Both the position numbers and the translations under genes were made by a program. From Rhodococcus sp. P-2 (lineage in GTDB: Bacteria; Actinomycetota; Actinomycetes; Mycobacteriales; Mycobacteriaceae): DNA of 64,000 nt. Below, piece after piece: positions 8,947 to 17,522 of the stretch (positions are counted from its first letter, which is position 1; each line of letters begins with the position of its first letter). The notes beneath the pieces were generated by a model. The model saw only the letters and a list, made by a program, of their open reading frames with translations, ran no database searches and had not been told where the DNA came from. The stretch is from NCBI RefSeq assembly GCF_016598535.1, contig NZ_CP066779.1:4152053-4216052 (forward strand). Direction: 5' to 3'.

Positions 8947-10242
8947 ATGAGTGTCTTGTTGTCGGGTGTGGTGTCTGGTTCTGCGGTGGGGTTGCGTGGA
9001 CGTCTGTGGAGGTTGTCGGCTTCTGAGTTGCGGGCTGCTGCGGTGTCTGCGAGCGCCGAGATTCTGCGTCTCGAGGCTGTTCGGGTGGCGGTGGTCGACG
9101 AGTTGTCGTTGCGTCCGGATGATCAGGTGATCGCGAGCCGCGGGGTGGGTGCGTGGTTGGCGGCGAACACGATGTTGCAGGTGCGGGACGGGAAGAAGAT
9201 CGCCGCCCTCGGCGCGGCTCTACGCGCATTCCCCGCTGTGGCGACAGGATTCGATTGCGGGGATTGTTCGTTCGAGCACGCCGTGTTGATAGTGGCGTTC
9301 TGCGAGTCACCGCCGAAGGGGATGCCGGAGGAAGCGCTACCGAAGTGCATCGACTTGTTGTTGGCGGCCGCGTCGGGTGTGGAAGCAACGACCACGAAGG
9401 TGCGGAACGTCATCGCGACGTTGGAGCGAATCTTCGAATCCGATGAAATTCCACCCGCCGAAGACGTCGACCGCAACGAGTTGAGGATCGCCTCGACGCT
9501 GAATGGTCGGGTGGTGGTGCGTGGGGATTTCGATGCCCTCACCGGCGAAATGTTGTTGTCGGCGTTGTCGAATCTGACGATGCCGACCCCGGCACCCGAT
9601 GGAACGCCGGATTCTCGGTCGGCGGCGAAGCGGACCGCCGACGGGTTCACCGAACTGATCCGCCGCTATCTCGACTGCGCCAAAACCGGCATGGATGGCG
9701 GCCAGCGGCCGCACGTGAACGTACACATCAACGCCCGTGATCTCGCCGAGCACCGCGATTGCGCCACGACCCCCACTGATGGTGGGTCTGTGTCGGATCT
9801 CGATGTCGGGCACATGCCCTGGCTCGGACCACTCTCGGTATCGCAGACCAGGCTTCTCGGGTGCGACTGCTTCCTGTCCACTGTCCTACTCGACGATCAC
9901 GGAGCGCCGCTCGATGCGAAACCCGGGAAACGGTTGGTCACCGCCGAACAGAGAGTGGCGTTGATCGCGAGAGACAAGGGTTGCGCGTTCCCCGGCTGCA
10001 CATGCGTCCCCGCGTGGACCGATGCGCACCACATCCGGCACTGGGCCAATGGCGGCCCGACGGTGATGAACAACCTGGTCCTGCTGTGCCGTTCACATCA
10101 TCGGTTGATGCATCGCAAATCCGGGTTCGTCGGAAAGTGGGAGATCCGGATCGGCGTCGACAACAAGCCGTGGTTCATTCCGCCGCCGTCGATCGATCCG
10201 CAGCGGCACCCGCGGCCGGCGAACACCACCTTCACAACCTGA
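8947..10242 (+). CDS. DUF222 / HNH endonuclease-domain protein (13E12-repeat-like)
   Basis: A 431-residue protein with an N-terminal DUF222 region (about residues 20-330) and a C-terminal HNH motif (FPGCTCVPAWTDAHHIRHW followed by NNLVLLCRSHHRLMH) with the metal-binding Cys and His residues intact. Proteins of this architecture occur in many copies in mycolata; some are known to be LexA-controlled in M. tuberculosis, although their function is unsettled. The ATG follows a purine-rich stretch of repeated GGGGATC units. A perfect SOS box lies upstream, so induction after DNA damage is expected. A hairpin follows the stop. The family often behaves as a mobile or selfish gene, but no flanking repeats were seen here. 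Confidence 0.88.
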   Translation: MSVLLSGVVSGSAVGLRGRLWRLSASELRAAAVSASAEILRLEAVRVAVVDELSLRPDDQVIASRGVGAWLAANTMLQVRDGKKIAALGAALRAFPAVATGFDCGDCSFEHAVLIVAFCESPPKGMPEEALPKCIDLLLAAASGVEATTTKVRNVIATLERIFESDEIPPAEDVDRNELRIASTLNGRVVVRGDFDALTGEMLLSALSNLTMPTPAPDGTPDSRSAAKRTADGFTELIRRYLDCAKTGMDGGQRPHVNVHINARDLAEHRDCATTPTDGGSVSDLDVGHMPWLGPLSVSQTRLLGCDCFLSTVLLDDHGAPLDAKPGKRLVTAEQRVALIARDKGCAFPGCTCVPAWTDAHHIRHWANGGPTVMNNLVLLCRSHHRLMHRKSGFVGKWEIRIGVDNKPWFIPPPSIDPQRHPRPANTTFTT

Positions 10243-10274
10243 GGACGAACCTCAGGCACAACAGAACACGGCCA

Positions 10275-10310
10275 GGCTCCGCGTCCGACTTATCTGTTGG
10301 AGGCGGAGCC
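10275..10310 (+). terminator. Hairpin after the DUF222-HNH gene
   Basis: GGCTCCGC (10275-10282) pairs with GCGGAGCC (10303-10310) across a 20-base loop, 33 bases after the stop codon. There is no T-run, so the assignment as a terminator is tentative. Confidence 0.4.
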
Positions 10311-10491
10311 CAGGTGCCTTCGTTGGGGATTGCTTTCAGTGGGGCTGTGCGGGGTGCCGTGCTTTCTGAGGTGCCGTGCTTTCGGGGAGTGACAGTGCAG
10401 TTGTCCCACTCAGTGGGTCGTTATTTCATCCTCGCCGCGCCGATTGTGCCAGGTCATTTGGACGTCTGACCTGCAGTGCAAAATCTTTCGT

Positions 10492-10505
10492 TAGAACACG
10501 TTCCA
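10492..10505. promoter_or_regulatory. TnnAACnnGTTnnA palindrome (KstR-type pattern) upstream of the alcohol dehydrogenase
   Basis: T-AG-AAC-AC-GTT-CC-A matches the TnnAACnnGTTnnA pattern I recall for the TetR-family cholesterol regulator KstR of mycolata, with GAAC/GTTC as the perfect inner arms. It is 68 bases before the GTG at 10573. The pattern is short, so a chance match is possible. Confidence 0.4.
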
Positions 10506-10572
10506 ATTTCGCGGATTTGTGGCTATGGTCACAGAGATAGATGCGGGTGTGCGAATGAAAGGGTGAAGTGAC

Positions 10573-11700
10573 GTGAAGACCAAGGGTGCAATCCTGTGGG
10601 GCCTCAACGAAAAGTGGTCCGTCGAGGAGATCGAGATCGGCGAACCGGTAGCCGGCGAAGTTCAAATTCGCATGGAAGCGGCCGGAATGTGCCACTCCGA
10701 TCACCACATCGTCACCGGCGCGACTCCGATGCCGTCGTTCCCTGTCATGGGCGGGCACGAGGGTTCGGGCGTCATCACCAAGCTCGGCCCGGAGGTCAAG
10801 GGCCTGGAGGTCGGCGACCACGTCGTTCTGTCCTTCATTCCGGCTTGTGGAACCTGTCCGGCGTGTTCGGCCGGACATCAGAATCTGTGTGACCTCGGGA
10901 TGGGCCTCCTCAGCGGCCAGGCCATCAGCGACGGCACGTACCGGATCCAGGCTCGCGGCGAAAACGTGATCCCGATGTGCCTGCTAGGGACGTTCTCGCC
11001 CTACATGGTCGTGAACCAGTCGTCAGTGGTGAAGATCGACAAGGACATCCCGTTCGAGGTTGCCGCACTCGTCGGTTGCGGTGTTCCCACCGGTTGGGGA
11101 TCGGCAACCCACATCGCTGATGTGAAGCCGGGCGAAGACGTGGTGATCATGGGTGTCGGCGGCGTCGGTATCAGTGCCCTGCAGGGTGCAGTTGCCTCGG
11201 GTGCTCGGTACATCTTTGCCATCGACCCGGTGCCGTGGAAGCGTGAGCAGGCTCTGAAGTTCGGTGCAACGCATGCTTTCGAAAGCGCCGCCGCGGCCAT
11301 TCAGCCGATCATCGACGCTACGTATGGACGCATGGCGCAGAAGACGATCATCACCGTCGGCGAAATGAAGGGTGAGTACGTCGAAGAAGCGATGATTCTG
11401 ACGGCCAAGGCTGGCCGTTGTGTTGTCACCGCAATGGGGCATCTGACGGACATGGATGTGAAGCTGAACCTGTTCCTGATGTCGATGCTTCAGAAGGATC
11501 TTCAGGGCAACATCTTCGGTGGTGGCAACGCTCGCCAGGACGTCCCGAACCTTCTCGCGATGTACAAGGCGGGCAAGCTGAACCTCGACGACATGGTCAC
11601 TCGGACCTACACGCTCGAAGGCGTGAACGACGGCTACCAGGACATGTTGGATGGCAAGAACATCCGCGGCGTCATCCGCTACACCGAAGCTGACTGGTGA
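10573..11700 (+). CDS. NDMA-dependent (nicotinoprotein) zinc alcohol dehydrogenase, copy 1
   Basis: A 375-residue medium-chain zinc dehydrogenase. Catalytic zinc ligands are C40 (GMCHSDHH) and H62/E63 (GGHEGSG); the structural zinc site is the four-cysteine loop CGTCPACSAGHQNLC. The Rossmann motif is GVGGVGISALQGA. The MGLLSGQAISDGTYR insertion and overall sequence are characteristic of the NDMA-dependent alcohol dehydrogenases of Rhodococcus and Mycobacterium, which carry tightly bound NAD(H) and oxidise primary alcohols with an unknown natural electron carrier. The GTG start follows GGGTGAAGTGAC. A close paralogue of equal length lies at 45406-46533. An operator-like palindrome precedes it. 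Confidence 0.9.
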   Translation: MKTKGAILWGLNEKWSVEEIEIGEPVAGEVQIRMEAAGMCHSDHHIVTGATPMPSFPVMGGHEGSGVITKLGPEVKGLEVGDHVVLSFIPACGTCPACSAGHQNLCDLGMGLLSGQAISDGTYRIQARGENVIPMCLLGTFSPYMVVNQSSVVKIDKDIPFEVAALVGCGVPTGWGSATHIADVKPGEDVVIMGVGGVGISALQGAVASGARYIFAIDPVPWKREQALKFGATHAFESAAAAIQPIIDATYGRMAQKTIITVGEMKGEYVEEAMILTAKAGRCVVTAMGHLTDMDVKLNLFLMSMLQKDLQGNIFGGGNARQDVPNLLAMYKAGKLNLDDMVTRTYTLEGVNDGYQDMLDGKNIRGVIRYTEADW

Positions 11701-11738
11701 TCGGAAGCTCGCAACTCTTGTGCCAGTAGTCTGATCGG

Positions 11739-12578
11739 GTGCCCAGTACTCACAGTCTCGACGTAATCCAGCAGTGGCCGGTCGACAACGCGGCAGCGGT
11801 CGTCCTCTCCGGGAAGAATCCGGTTGAGGGCGACCGCGTTCGTGGTTTCAGCGGCGACCAGTCGCACGTTTTCCCCCTGGCTTCGGTGACAAAACTGTTG
11901 TGCGCCTACGCGATTCTCGTGGCAGTGGAGGAAGGGGCGGTCGAGCTGGATGGGCCGGCCGGGCCCGAGGGGTCGACCGTTCGTCACCTCCTCGCGCATG
12001 CCTCGGGGTTGGCATTCGCCGAACGTGTCGTTCAGGCGCCGGTGGCGTCGAAGCGGATTTATTCGAGTGCGGGTTTCGAAGTTCTTGCCGAGTTGGTTTC
12101 CCGGGAGACCGAGATCGAGTTTGCCGATTATCTGGCCGAGGCGGTGTTCGCGCCGTTGGGGATGACCAGCGCCGCTCTTGTCGGTCCGGCCGGCCACGGT
12201 GCGCAGGCATCGGCAGACGACTTGGCCAAGTTCGCGGCCGAACTGCTCTCGCCGACGCTGATCTCGACGCAGACGTTCGCAGAGGCGACATCTGTTCAGT
12301 TCCCGGGGCTCAACGGAATTCTTCCGGGTTACGGCTCTCAGCGCCCCAACGACTGGGGACTCGGATTCGAAATCCGCGCCGACAAGCGTCCGCACTGGAC
12401 GGGGCTCGAGAACTCGGCTGCAACCTTCGGTCATTTCGGCCAGTCGGGGACGTTCCTGTGGGTCGATCCCACGATCCATTCTGCGTGCGTCGTGCTGACC
12501 GATCGTGATTTCGGTGATTGGGCCAAGCCTTTGTGGACTGAATTGTCCGATGGTGTGATCGGCGAAGTTTCCCGATAG
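11739..12578 (+). CDS. Serine beta-lactamase-like hydrolase (class C / esterase family)
   Basis: A 279-residue serine hydrolase of the beta-lactamase/penicillin-binding fold. The catalytic SxxK is SVTK at residues 49-52. The usual YxN tyrosine motif appears as YSS (RIYSSAGFEVLAEL), a substitution that is more typical of esterases than of true beta-lactamases. A HFGQSGTFLWVD stretch near the C-terminus matches the third motif (HxG). No signal peptide is visible, so a cytoplasmic esterase or peptidase is more likely than a resistance enzyme. The GTG start lies 38 bases after the alcohol dehydrogenase stop, so co-transcription is possible. Confidence 0.8.
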   Translation: MPSTHSLDVIQQWPVDNAAAVVLSGKNPVEGDRVRGFSGDQSHVFPLASVTKLLCAYAILVAVEEGAVELDGPAGPEGSTVRHLLAHASGLAFAERVVQAPVASKRIYSSAGFEVLAELVSRETEIEFADYLAEAVFAPLGMTSAALVGPAGHGAQASADDLAKFAAELLSPTLISTQTFAEATSVQFPGLNGILPGYGSQRPNDWGLGFEIRADKRPHWTGLENSAATFGHFGQSGTFLWVDPTIHSACVVLTDRDFGDWAKPLWTELSDGVIGEVSR

Positions 12579-12706
12579 AGCACAAATTTCTCTCCTTCCA
12601 CTGGCGCAACACGGGTAACACAAGGCACACTGTTCAATCGAGCGTGCTGCACGAACTCGACAGAGGTCGTTGGGGAAGACGTCCCTCGTCGAAGCAGGAG
12701 GCTCGA

Positions 12707-13216
12707 GTGCGCGAAATGAATCAATTCGCGGACGTGACGACTGGTGTGGTTTACATCCACTCGTCGCCCGCGGCGCTGTGCCCGCACGTGGATTGGGCTT
12801 TGTCCGCCACGTTGGACAGCCCTGCCAAGCTCAGATGGACCTCACAGCCTGCCTACGACGGACTTCTGCGTGCGACGACGGACTGGACAGGTCCCGTCGG
12901 AACCTGTGCCCGCCTGGTCGATTCGCTACGGGCGTGGCCGATGTTGCGCTTCGAGGTCACCGAGGACCCGAGCCACGGCGTCGACGGCGAACGGTACAGC
13001 CATGTGCCCGGTCTGGGCTTGTGGCGCGGATCCACCAGTGCGAACGGTGATGTCGTCGTTGGGGAGATGAAACTGCGGTCCATCATGAATTCTGGTGGAG
13101 ACATCGCCGCGGAGATCGATCGGGCGATAGGCGCACCGTGGGACGAGGAACTCGAACCCTTCCGGAGTTCCGGCGAAGGCGCCGAAGTGACCTGGCTGCG
13201 AAGGCGTGTCAGCTGA
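12707..13216 (+). CDS. DUF3145 family protein
   Basis: A 169-residue actinobacterial protein recognised as DUF3145 from its N-terminal block QFADVTTGVVYIHSSPAALC and the central GERYSHVPGLGLWRG. Function is unknown. GTG 12707 was chosen because an ideal ribosome site (AGGAGG, 12696-12701) ends five bases before it; an ATG at 12716 is the alternative, and the longer open frame upstream shows no homology. It converges on the FAS-II operon and a strong bidirectional hairpin separates the two. Confidence 0.85.
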   Translation: MREMNQFADVTTGVVYIHSSPAALCPHVDWALSATLDSPAKLRWTSQPAYDGLLRATTDWTGPVGTCARLVDSLRAWPMLRFEVTEDPSHGVDGERYSHVPGLGLWRGSTSANGDVVVGEMKLRSIMNSGGDIAAEIDRAIGAPWDEELEPFRSSGEGAEVTWLRRRVS

Positions 13217-13277
13217 CCGAGGTCCATCCTGAACCCTGAGTGCTCTCGCGGATTGAACGACAAAGACTTGAATGACA

Positions 13278-13312
13278 AAGGTGGGCCCCGCCGTATCGGC
13301 GAGGCCCACCTT
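13278..13312. terminator. Bidirectional hairpin terminator between DUF3145 and accD6
   Basis: AAGGTGGGCC (13278-13287) pairs with GGCCCACCTT (13303-13312), and the inside extends with CGCCG/CGGCG around a TAT loop after one mismatch. It lies between convergent genes and can serve both strands. Confidence 0.75.
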
Positions 13313-13326
13313 GCTGTCCGGGGTTG

Positions 13327-14760
13327 TCAGAGCGGAATGTTCTTGTGGCGCGCGCGGACAGATGGTGCAGATGCGAGCGCAGCGGTCACGATGCTGCGAG
13401 TCTTCGCCGGGTCGATTTCCTCGTCGACGACGCCGATTTCAACCGCGCGGTCTACGCCGCCCGCGATCGCCTCGTGTTCGGCGGCGAGACGGTTGTGCAA
13501 TGCCTCGCGCTCGTCGTCCGGTGCCGCAGAGAGAGCCCGCTTGTGCAGGATGCCGACCGCGGCCTTCGCGCCCATCACGGCTACTTCGGAGTTGGGCCAA
13601 GCGAATACGGCCGTGGCACCGAGTGCTCGCGAGTTCATTGCTATGTAGGCGCCGCCGTAGATCTTTCGAGTGACGACGGTGACGCGGGGGACAGTTGCCT
13701 CGGCGAAGGCGTGAAGCAACTTTGCTCCGCGCCGAACCACGCCTTCCCACTCCATCGACACGCCCGGCAGATACCCGGGAACATCGACGACGACCACGAG
13801 CGGCACGCCGAATGCGTTGCACAGTCGCACGAATCGAGCGGCCTTCTCGGCGCTTTCGGAGTTCAGGCACCCGCCGAGTCGGAGTGGGTTGTTCGCGATG
13901 ACACCAACGGTGCGTCCGGCCATCCGACCGAAACCGGTGACGATGCTCCGGGCGTAATTACCTTGCAGTTCTTCGAAACTCGACTCACCTTCGACGTTGT
14001 CGAGCATTTCGTGAACGATCGGACGAACGTCGTATGCACGTTTTGCGGATGCAGGCATCATGGCGCGCAGATCACTGTCGCCGAGTTCCGCTGCCCGCTG
14101 ATCGAATTCGCCCTGCTCGCACATCATCGAGACCAGGCGGCGCGCGCGGTGCAATGCGTCGGCCTCGTCGTGTGCGGCGATGTGCGCGACACCCGACTTC
14201 TTGGTGTGTGTGTCCGGGCCGCCGAGTGACACCATGTCTACCTGTTCGCCGGTGACACTGCGAACTACGTCTGGGCCGGTGACGAACACTCGGCCTTCCG
14301 GCGCCATGATCACGACGTCGGTGAGGGCTGGACCGTACGCGGCTCCACCGGCGGCAAAGCCGAGCACGACCGAAATTTGAGGTATGAGACCCGACGCGCG
14401 GACCATGGCCTCGAAGACAAGTCCGACGGCGTGGAGCGCTTCGACGCCTTCAGCCAGACGCGCGCCACCGGAGTGCCAGAGGCCCACGATGGGGGACTCT
14501 TCCTCGATGGCGGTATCGATGGCTTTGACGAGGTGTTTGCAACCGTCGACGCCCATGGCGCCGCCCATGACGGTGGCGTCGGAGCAGTATGCGATGGTGC
14601 GCACGCCGTCGATGTTTCCGGACGCAGCGAGCACGCCGGACTTGTCGCGGGCGTGGAGCGGCACTGTCGTGCCGGGGTCGAACAGATTTTCCAGGCGCGC
14701 AAGAGGATCGCGCGGGTCTGTCGATGATTCGGACTTTGTCACGGGGGCCAGGATGGTCAT
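13327..14760 (-). CDS. accD6: Acyl-CoA carboxylase beta subunit AccD6 (carboxyltransferase)
   Basis: A 477-residue biotin-dependent carboxyltransferase, the beta subunit that transfers CO2 from biotin to acetyl-CoA (and/or propionyl-CoA) to make malonyl-CoA for fatty and mycolic acid elongation. Two crotonase-like halves are visible: the N-half with HSGGARLAEGVEALH and GFAAGGAAYGPALTD, and the C-half with VVVVDVPGYLPGVSMEW and KIYGGAYIAMNSRALGA. It is the last gene of fabD-acpM-kasA-accD6, the arrangement known for M. tuberculosis accD6. A large hairpin in the 108-base gap after kasA may adjust its expression. The alpha (biotin) subunit is not in the window. Confidence 0.93.
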   Translation of the reverse strand: MTILAPVTKSESSTDPRDPLARLENLFDPGTTVPLHARDKSGVLAASGNIDGVRTIAYCSDATVMGGAMGVDGCKHLVKAIDTAIEEESPIVGLWHSGGARLAEGVEALHAVGLVFEAMVRASGLIPQISVVLGFAAGGAAYGPALTDVVIMAPEGRVFVTGPDVVRSVTGEQVDMVSLGGPDTHTKKSGVAHIAAHDEADALHRARRLVSMMCEQGEFDQRAAELGDSDLRAMMPASAKRAYDVRPIVHEMLDNVEGESSFEELQGNYARSIVTGFGRMAGRTVGVIANNPLRLGGCLNSESAEKAARFVRLCNAFGVPLVVVVDVPGYLPGVSMEWEGVVRRGAKLLHAFAEATVPRVTVVTRKIYGGAYIAMNSRALGATAVFAWPNSEVAVMGAKAAVGILHKRALSAAPDDEREALHNRLAAEHEAIAGGVDRAVEIGVVDEEIDPAKTRSIVTAALASAPSVRARHKNIPL

Positions 14761-14807
14761 CGCGTCCTCCTTCAGTACGAGCCTTGGGTGGAACGAAAGG
14801 TCGGTGT

Positions 14808-14848
14808 TGTCCGCGGGTGACGTTGTGGTGCAACGACACCCGCGGACA
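14808..14848 (-). promoter_or_regulatory. Very stable intercistronic hairpin between kasA and accD6
   Basis: TGTCCGCGGGTG (14808-14819) pairs with CACCCGCGGACA (14837-14848). After an A-A mismatch the stem continues CGTTG/CAACG around a TGGTG loop, 17 bp in total. No T-run follows on the transcribed strand, so it may be an mRNA-stabilising or attenuating element rather than a full terminator. Confidence 0.6.
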
Positions 14849-14868
14849 GGTGCAAACCGCGGTTCGGG

Positions 14869-16119
14869 CTAGGCCCGACCGAAGGCGAGCGCGACATTGT
14901 GCCCACCGAAACCGAACGAGTTGTTCAGTGCGAAATCGAAAGAGCCGGTTCGGGGTTCACCCTTGACGACATCGAGATCGATTTCTGGATCCTGTCTGTC
15001 AACGTTGAGCGTCGGCGGGATGATCCCGTCACGCACTGCCAGAACCGTCAGGACTGATTCGAGGGCGCCGACAGCGCCGATCGAGTGTCCCAGCGCGGAT
15101 TTCGGGCCGTACACCGCAGCGTGATTGCCGACCGCTGCGTTGATTGCCTTTGCCTCTGCGATGTCACCGATCGGCGTCGCAGTGGCGTGGGCGTTGATGT
15201 GCTTGATGTCGGACTTCGTCAGTCCGGCCATCTCGATTGCTCGGGTCATGGCTCGCGCCGCGCCCAGGCCTTCCGGATGCGGTGCCACGATGTGGTACCC
15301 GTCCGAAGTGATTCCGGAACCGAGCAGGCGGGCGTGAATCGTTGCCCCGCGTGCCTTTGCATGTTCCTCGGTTTCGAGGATCATCAGTGCGCCGGCTTCG
15401 CCGAAGACAAATCCGTCGCGGTCCTTGTCGAAAGGACGTGAAGCTGCGGCCGGATTGTCGTTGTTGGTGCTCATCGCACGCATCATGGCGAAGCTCGCGA
15501 TCGGAACCGCGTCGATGAAGCTCTCGACTCCACCGGCCACAACCATGTCCGCGTCACCCATGACAAGCATGCGGTGAGCGTGAGCAATTGCCTCGGATCC
15601 CGACGAACATGCCGAAACCGGGGTGATGACGCCACCGCGGGCCCCGAGTTCGAGCCCGACCGTTGCGGCTGGTCCGTTGGGCATGACCATCTGCACCGAG
15701 AACGGGGACACCTTGCGGTATCCGCCGCCACGGAGCTTGTCGACGGCGTCGATGAGCGTGTCGCCGCCGCCGAGTCCGGTGCCGATGACAACCGCGAGGC
15801 GGTCCTGATCGACTTCGGGGCTGCCGGCGTTGCTCCAGACCGTGCGACTCAACGTGAGGGCAAGGCGTTCCACCCAGCTCATCCGTCGAATTTCGACGCG
15901 GGACAAGCCCTCGTCCGGTGAAACCTTCAGGTGCCCGCCGATGCGAATGGGAAGGTCGAACTCGTCGATGAACGGGTCATCGAGGATTCCGATGCCGCTT
16001 TCGCCGGCGAGTAGCGCCTTCCACGTGCCATCCACATCACCAGCCACCGAGGTCGACGTCGCGAGGCTCGTGACGACGATGTCGGGGAATTTCCCTTTGC
16101 GGGTAGAAGCGGAAGTCAC
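14869..16119 (-). CDS. kasA: Beta-ketoacyl-ACP synthase KasA (FAS-II elongation)
   Basis: A 416-residue condensing enzyme that extends acyl-ACP with malonyl-ACP in mycolic acid precursor synthesis. The Cys-His-His active site is complete: C171 (VSACSSG), H311 ([11 protein letters not shown]) and H345 ([13 protein letters not shown]), with K340 nearby; the same numbers as in M. tuberculosis KasA. The GTG start lies seven bases after the acpM stop, indicating translational coupling. Mycobacteria carry a second synthase (kasB) next to kasA; here there is only one, which fits the shorter mycolates of rhodococci. Confidence 0.94.
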   Translation of the reverse strand: MTSASTRKGKFPDIVVTSLATSTSVAGDVDGTWKALLAGESGIGILDDPFIDEFDLPIRIGGHLKVSPDEGLSRVEIRRMSWVERLALTLSRTVWSNAGSPEVDQDRLAVVIGTGLGGGDTLIDAVDKLRGGGYRKVSPFSVQMVMPNGPAATVGLELGARGGVITPVSACSSGSEAIAHAHRMLVMGDADMVVAGGVESFIDAVPIASFAMMRAMSTNNDNPAAASRPFDKDRDGFVFGEAGALMILETEEHAKARGATIHARLLGSGITSDGYHIVAPHPEGLGAARAMTRAIEMAGLTKSDIKHINAHATATPIGDIAEAKAINAAVGNHAAVYGPKSALGHSIGAVGALESVLTVLAVRDGIIPPTLNVDRQDPEIDLDVVKGEPRTGSFDFALNNSFGFGGHNVALAFGRA

Positions 16120-16126
16120 GGTCGGC

Positions 16127-16402
16127 TCACTCTGCGTTCTTGGCTTCGGCGCCTTCGGCTTCGAGCTTCTGGATGTACGCGACGATGTCGCCGACGGTGC
16201 GCAGGCCTGCGAGATCCTCGTCGGGGACCTTCACGCCGTACTTGTCTTCGGTCTGAACAGCGATCTCGACCATGGACAGGGAGTCGATATCGAGGTCGTC
16301 CACGAAGGACTTGTCAACGGTGACCTCGGAAGGCTCGATACCGGTGACCTCCTCCACGATCTGGCCGAGTTCCGCGATGATTTCTTCCTGAGTGTGGGCC
16401 AC
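16127..16402 (-). CDS. acpM: Acyl carrier protein AcpM (FAS-II)
   Basis: A 91-residue acidic acyl carrier protein. The phosphopantetheine attachment serine is S41 in the [12 protein letters not shown] motif. It carries the growing meromycolate chain between FabD, KasA and the other FAS-II enzymes. It keeps a short charged C-terminal tail ([12 protein letters not shown]), shorter than the extension of mycobacterial AcpM (about 115 residues in total). It sits between fabD and kasA, the standard order. The start is preceded by AGGGAGCC. Confidence 0.95.
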   Translation of the reverse strand: MAHTQEEIIAELGQIVEEVTGIEPSEVTVDKSFVDDLDIDSLSMVEIAVQTEDKYGVKVPDEDLAGLRTVGDIVAYIQKLEAEGAEAKNAE

Positions 16403-16486
16403 TGGTGTGGCTCCCTTCTTGATCGATTGAGGTGGGGTGAAACGTCCGGCCGCCGTTCGGGCTGATCGGCCGGGTGGGCGCCCGAG

Positions 16487-17395
16487 CTAGGTGAGCTCGG
16501 ACAGTGCGGAGATATCCTCCGGGTTCTTGAGGGCCACCGTCGGTGTGCCACGCATTTCGCGCTTGGCAATTCCGACGAGGGTTCCGGCCGGCGGGAGTTC
16601 CACGATCGCGGTGACTTCTGCTGTCCGCAACGACGCGGAGCAGAGGTCCCAACGAACGGGGCGGGTTACCTGCGCGGCAAGTTTGGTGAGGGCGTCGGCG
16701 CCCGAGGAAACAGGTGCGCCGTCGGAGTTGGAAAGCAGCGTGCGCGTCGGATCGGACGGGGTGATCTTGGCGGCAGCAGCTGCGACGGCATCCTGGGCAG
16801 GTGCCATGAACCGGGTGTGGAAAGCGCCGGCGACGGGCAGTGCGCGGACGCGGGCCTTCTCAGGTGCGTTTGCTGCGAGTTCTTCGAGCGCGGTGAGCAG
16901 TCCGGCAGCCACGATCTGGCCGGCCGCATTGCGGTTGGCCGGTTCCAATCCGAGTTCTTCGAGTCGTGCGAGCACTTCGGCTTCGTCGCCACCGAGAACG
17001 GCTGACATGCCGGTGGGCTCGAGCGCACAAGCCTTGGCCATCTCGGCGCCGCGGAGGGCGGCAAGCGCGACGGCGTCGTCGGCGGAAATGACACCGGCGA
17101 CCGCAGCAGCGGCAAGTTCACCCACCGAATGGCCGGCAGCGATGACGTCGGCGCCGAGGAGCCCACGTGATTCGATTTCCTCGTATGCCAGCAGAGCAGC
17201 GGCAACGACGAGGGGCTGGGTTACCGAGGTGTCGGTGATTTCTTCGGCAGTTGCGGTCGTGCCGAGTCGCACGAGGTCCAGGCCGGCTGCCTTCGACCAC
17301 ACTTCGAGGCGGTCTTGCGCTCCGGGCAGTGCCAGCCAGGGGCTGAGCATGCCGGGTGTCTGAGAGCCCTGTCCCGGGGCGAGCAACGAAATCAC
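16487..17395 (-). CDS. fabD: Malonyl-CoA:ACP transacylase FabD
   Basis: A 302-residue acyltransferase that loads malonate from CoA onto AcpM. The nucleophile is S90 in AGHSVGELAAAA, an early glutamine motif is LAPGQGSQTPGM, and the catalytic histidine lies in VAGAFHTRFM. It is the first gene of the fabD-acpM-kasA-accD6 unit. The GTG start has no clear ribosome site, so a leaderless transcript or a slightly different start is possible. A MabR-type palindrome lies 65 bases upstream. Confidence 0.93.
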   Translation of the reverse strand: MISLLAPGQGSQTPGMLSPWLALPGAQDRLEVWSKAAGLDLVRLGTTATAEEITDTSVTQPLVVAAALLAYEEIESRGLLGADVIAAGHSVGELAAAAVAGVISADDAVALAALRGAEMAKACALEPTGMSAVLGGDEAEVLARLEELGLEPANRNAAGQIVAAGLLTALEELAANAPEKARVRALPVAGAFHTRFMAPAQDAVAAAAAKITPSDPTRTLLSNSDGAPVSSGADALTKLAAQVTRPVRWDLCSASLRTAEVTAIVELPPAGTLVGIAKREMRGTPTVALKNPEDISALSELT

Positions 17396-17460
17396 TTATT
17401 AAGAGAACACCGCCGCGAGTGACCTGCGAGATGTCGGTCGCGATGAACTCTGGCGAAGTG

Positions 17461-17481
17461 TTTTGTAGGGTTCCCACAAAA
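17461..17481. promoter_or_regulatory. MabR-type operator TTTTGT-N9-ACAAAA in the fabD promoter
   Basis: TTTTGT (17461-17466) and ACAAAA (17476-17481) are exact inverted arms separated by nine bases, and GG/CC inside the spacer extend the symmetry. From memory this is exactly the inverted repeat described for MabR at the mycobacterial fas-II promoter. It lies between mabR and fabD, where that regulator is expected to act. Confidence 0.75.
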
Positions 17482-17522
17482 TCCCACGTCGCGCTCGGCC
17501 ATCGAAATTGGACGCTCCGGGG

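Larger units (their letters stand above)
10243..10572. other. Intergenic region with hairpin, short direct repeat and operator-like palindrome
   Basis: No convincing gene is seen in these 330 bases. They hold a hairpin (10275-10310), two copies of GGTGCCGTGCTTTC 17 bases apart (10353-10366 and 10370-10383), and an operator-like palindrome at 10492-10505. The rest appears to be leader sequence for the alcohol dehydrogenase. Confidence 0.6.
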
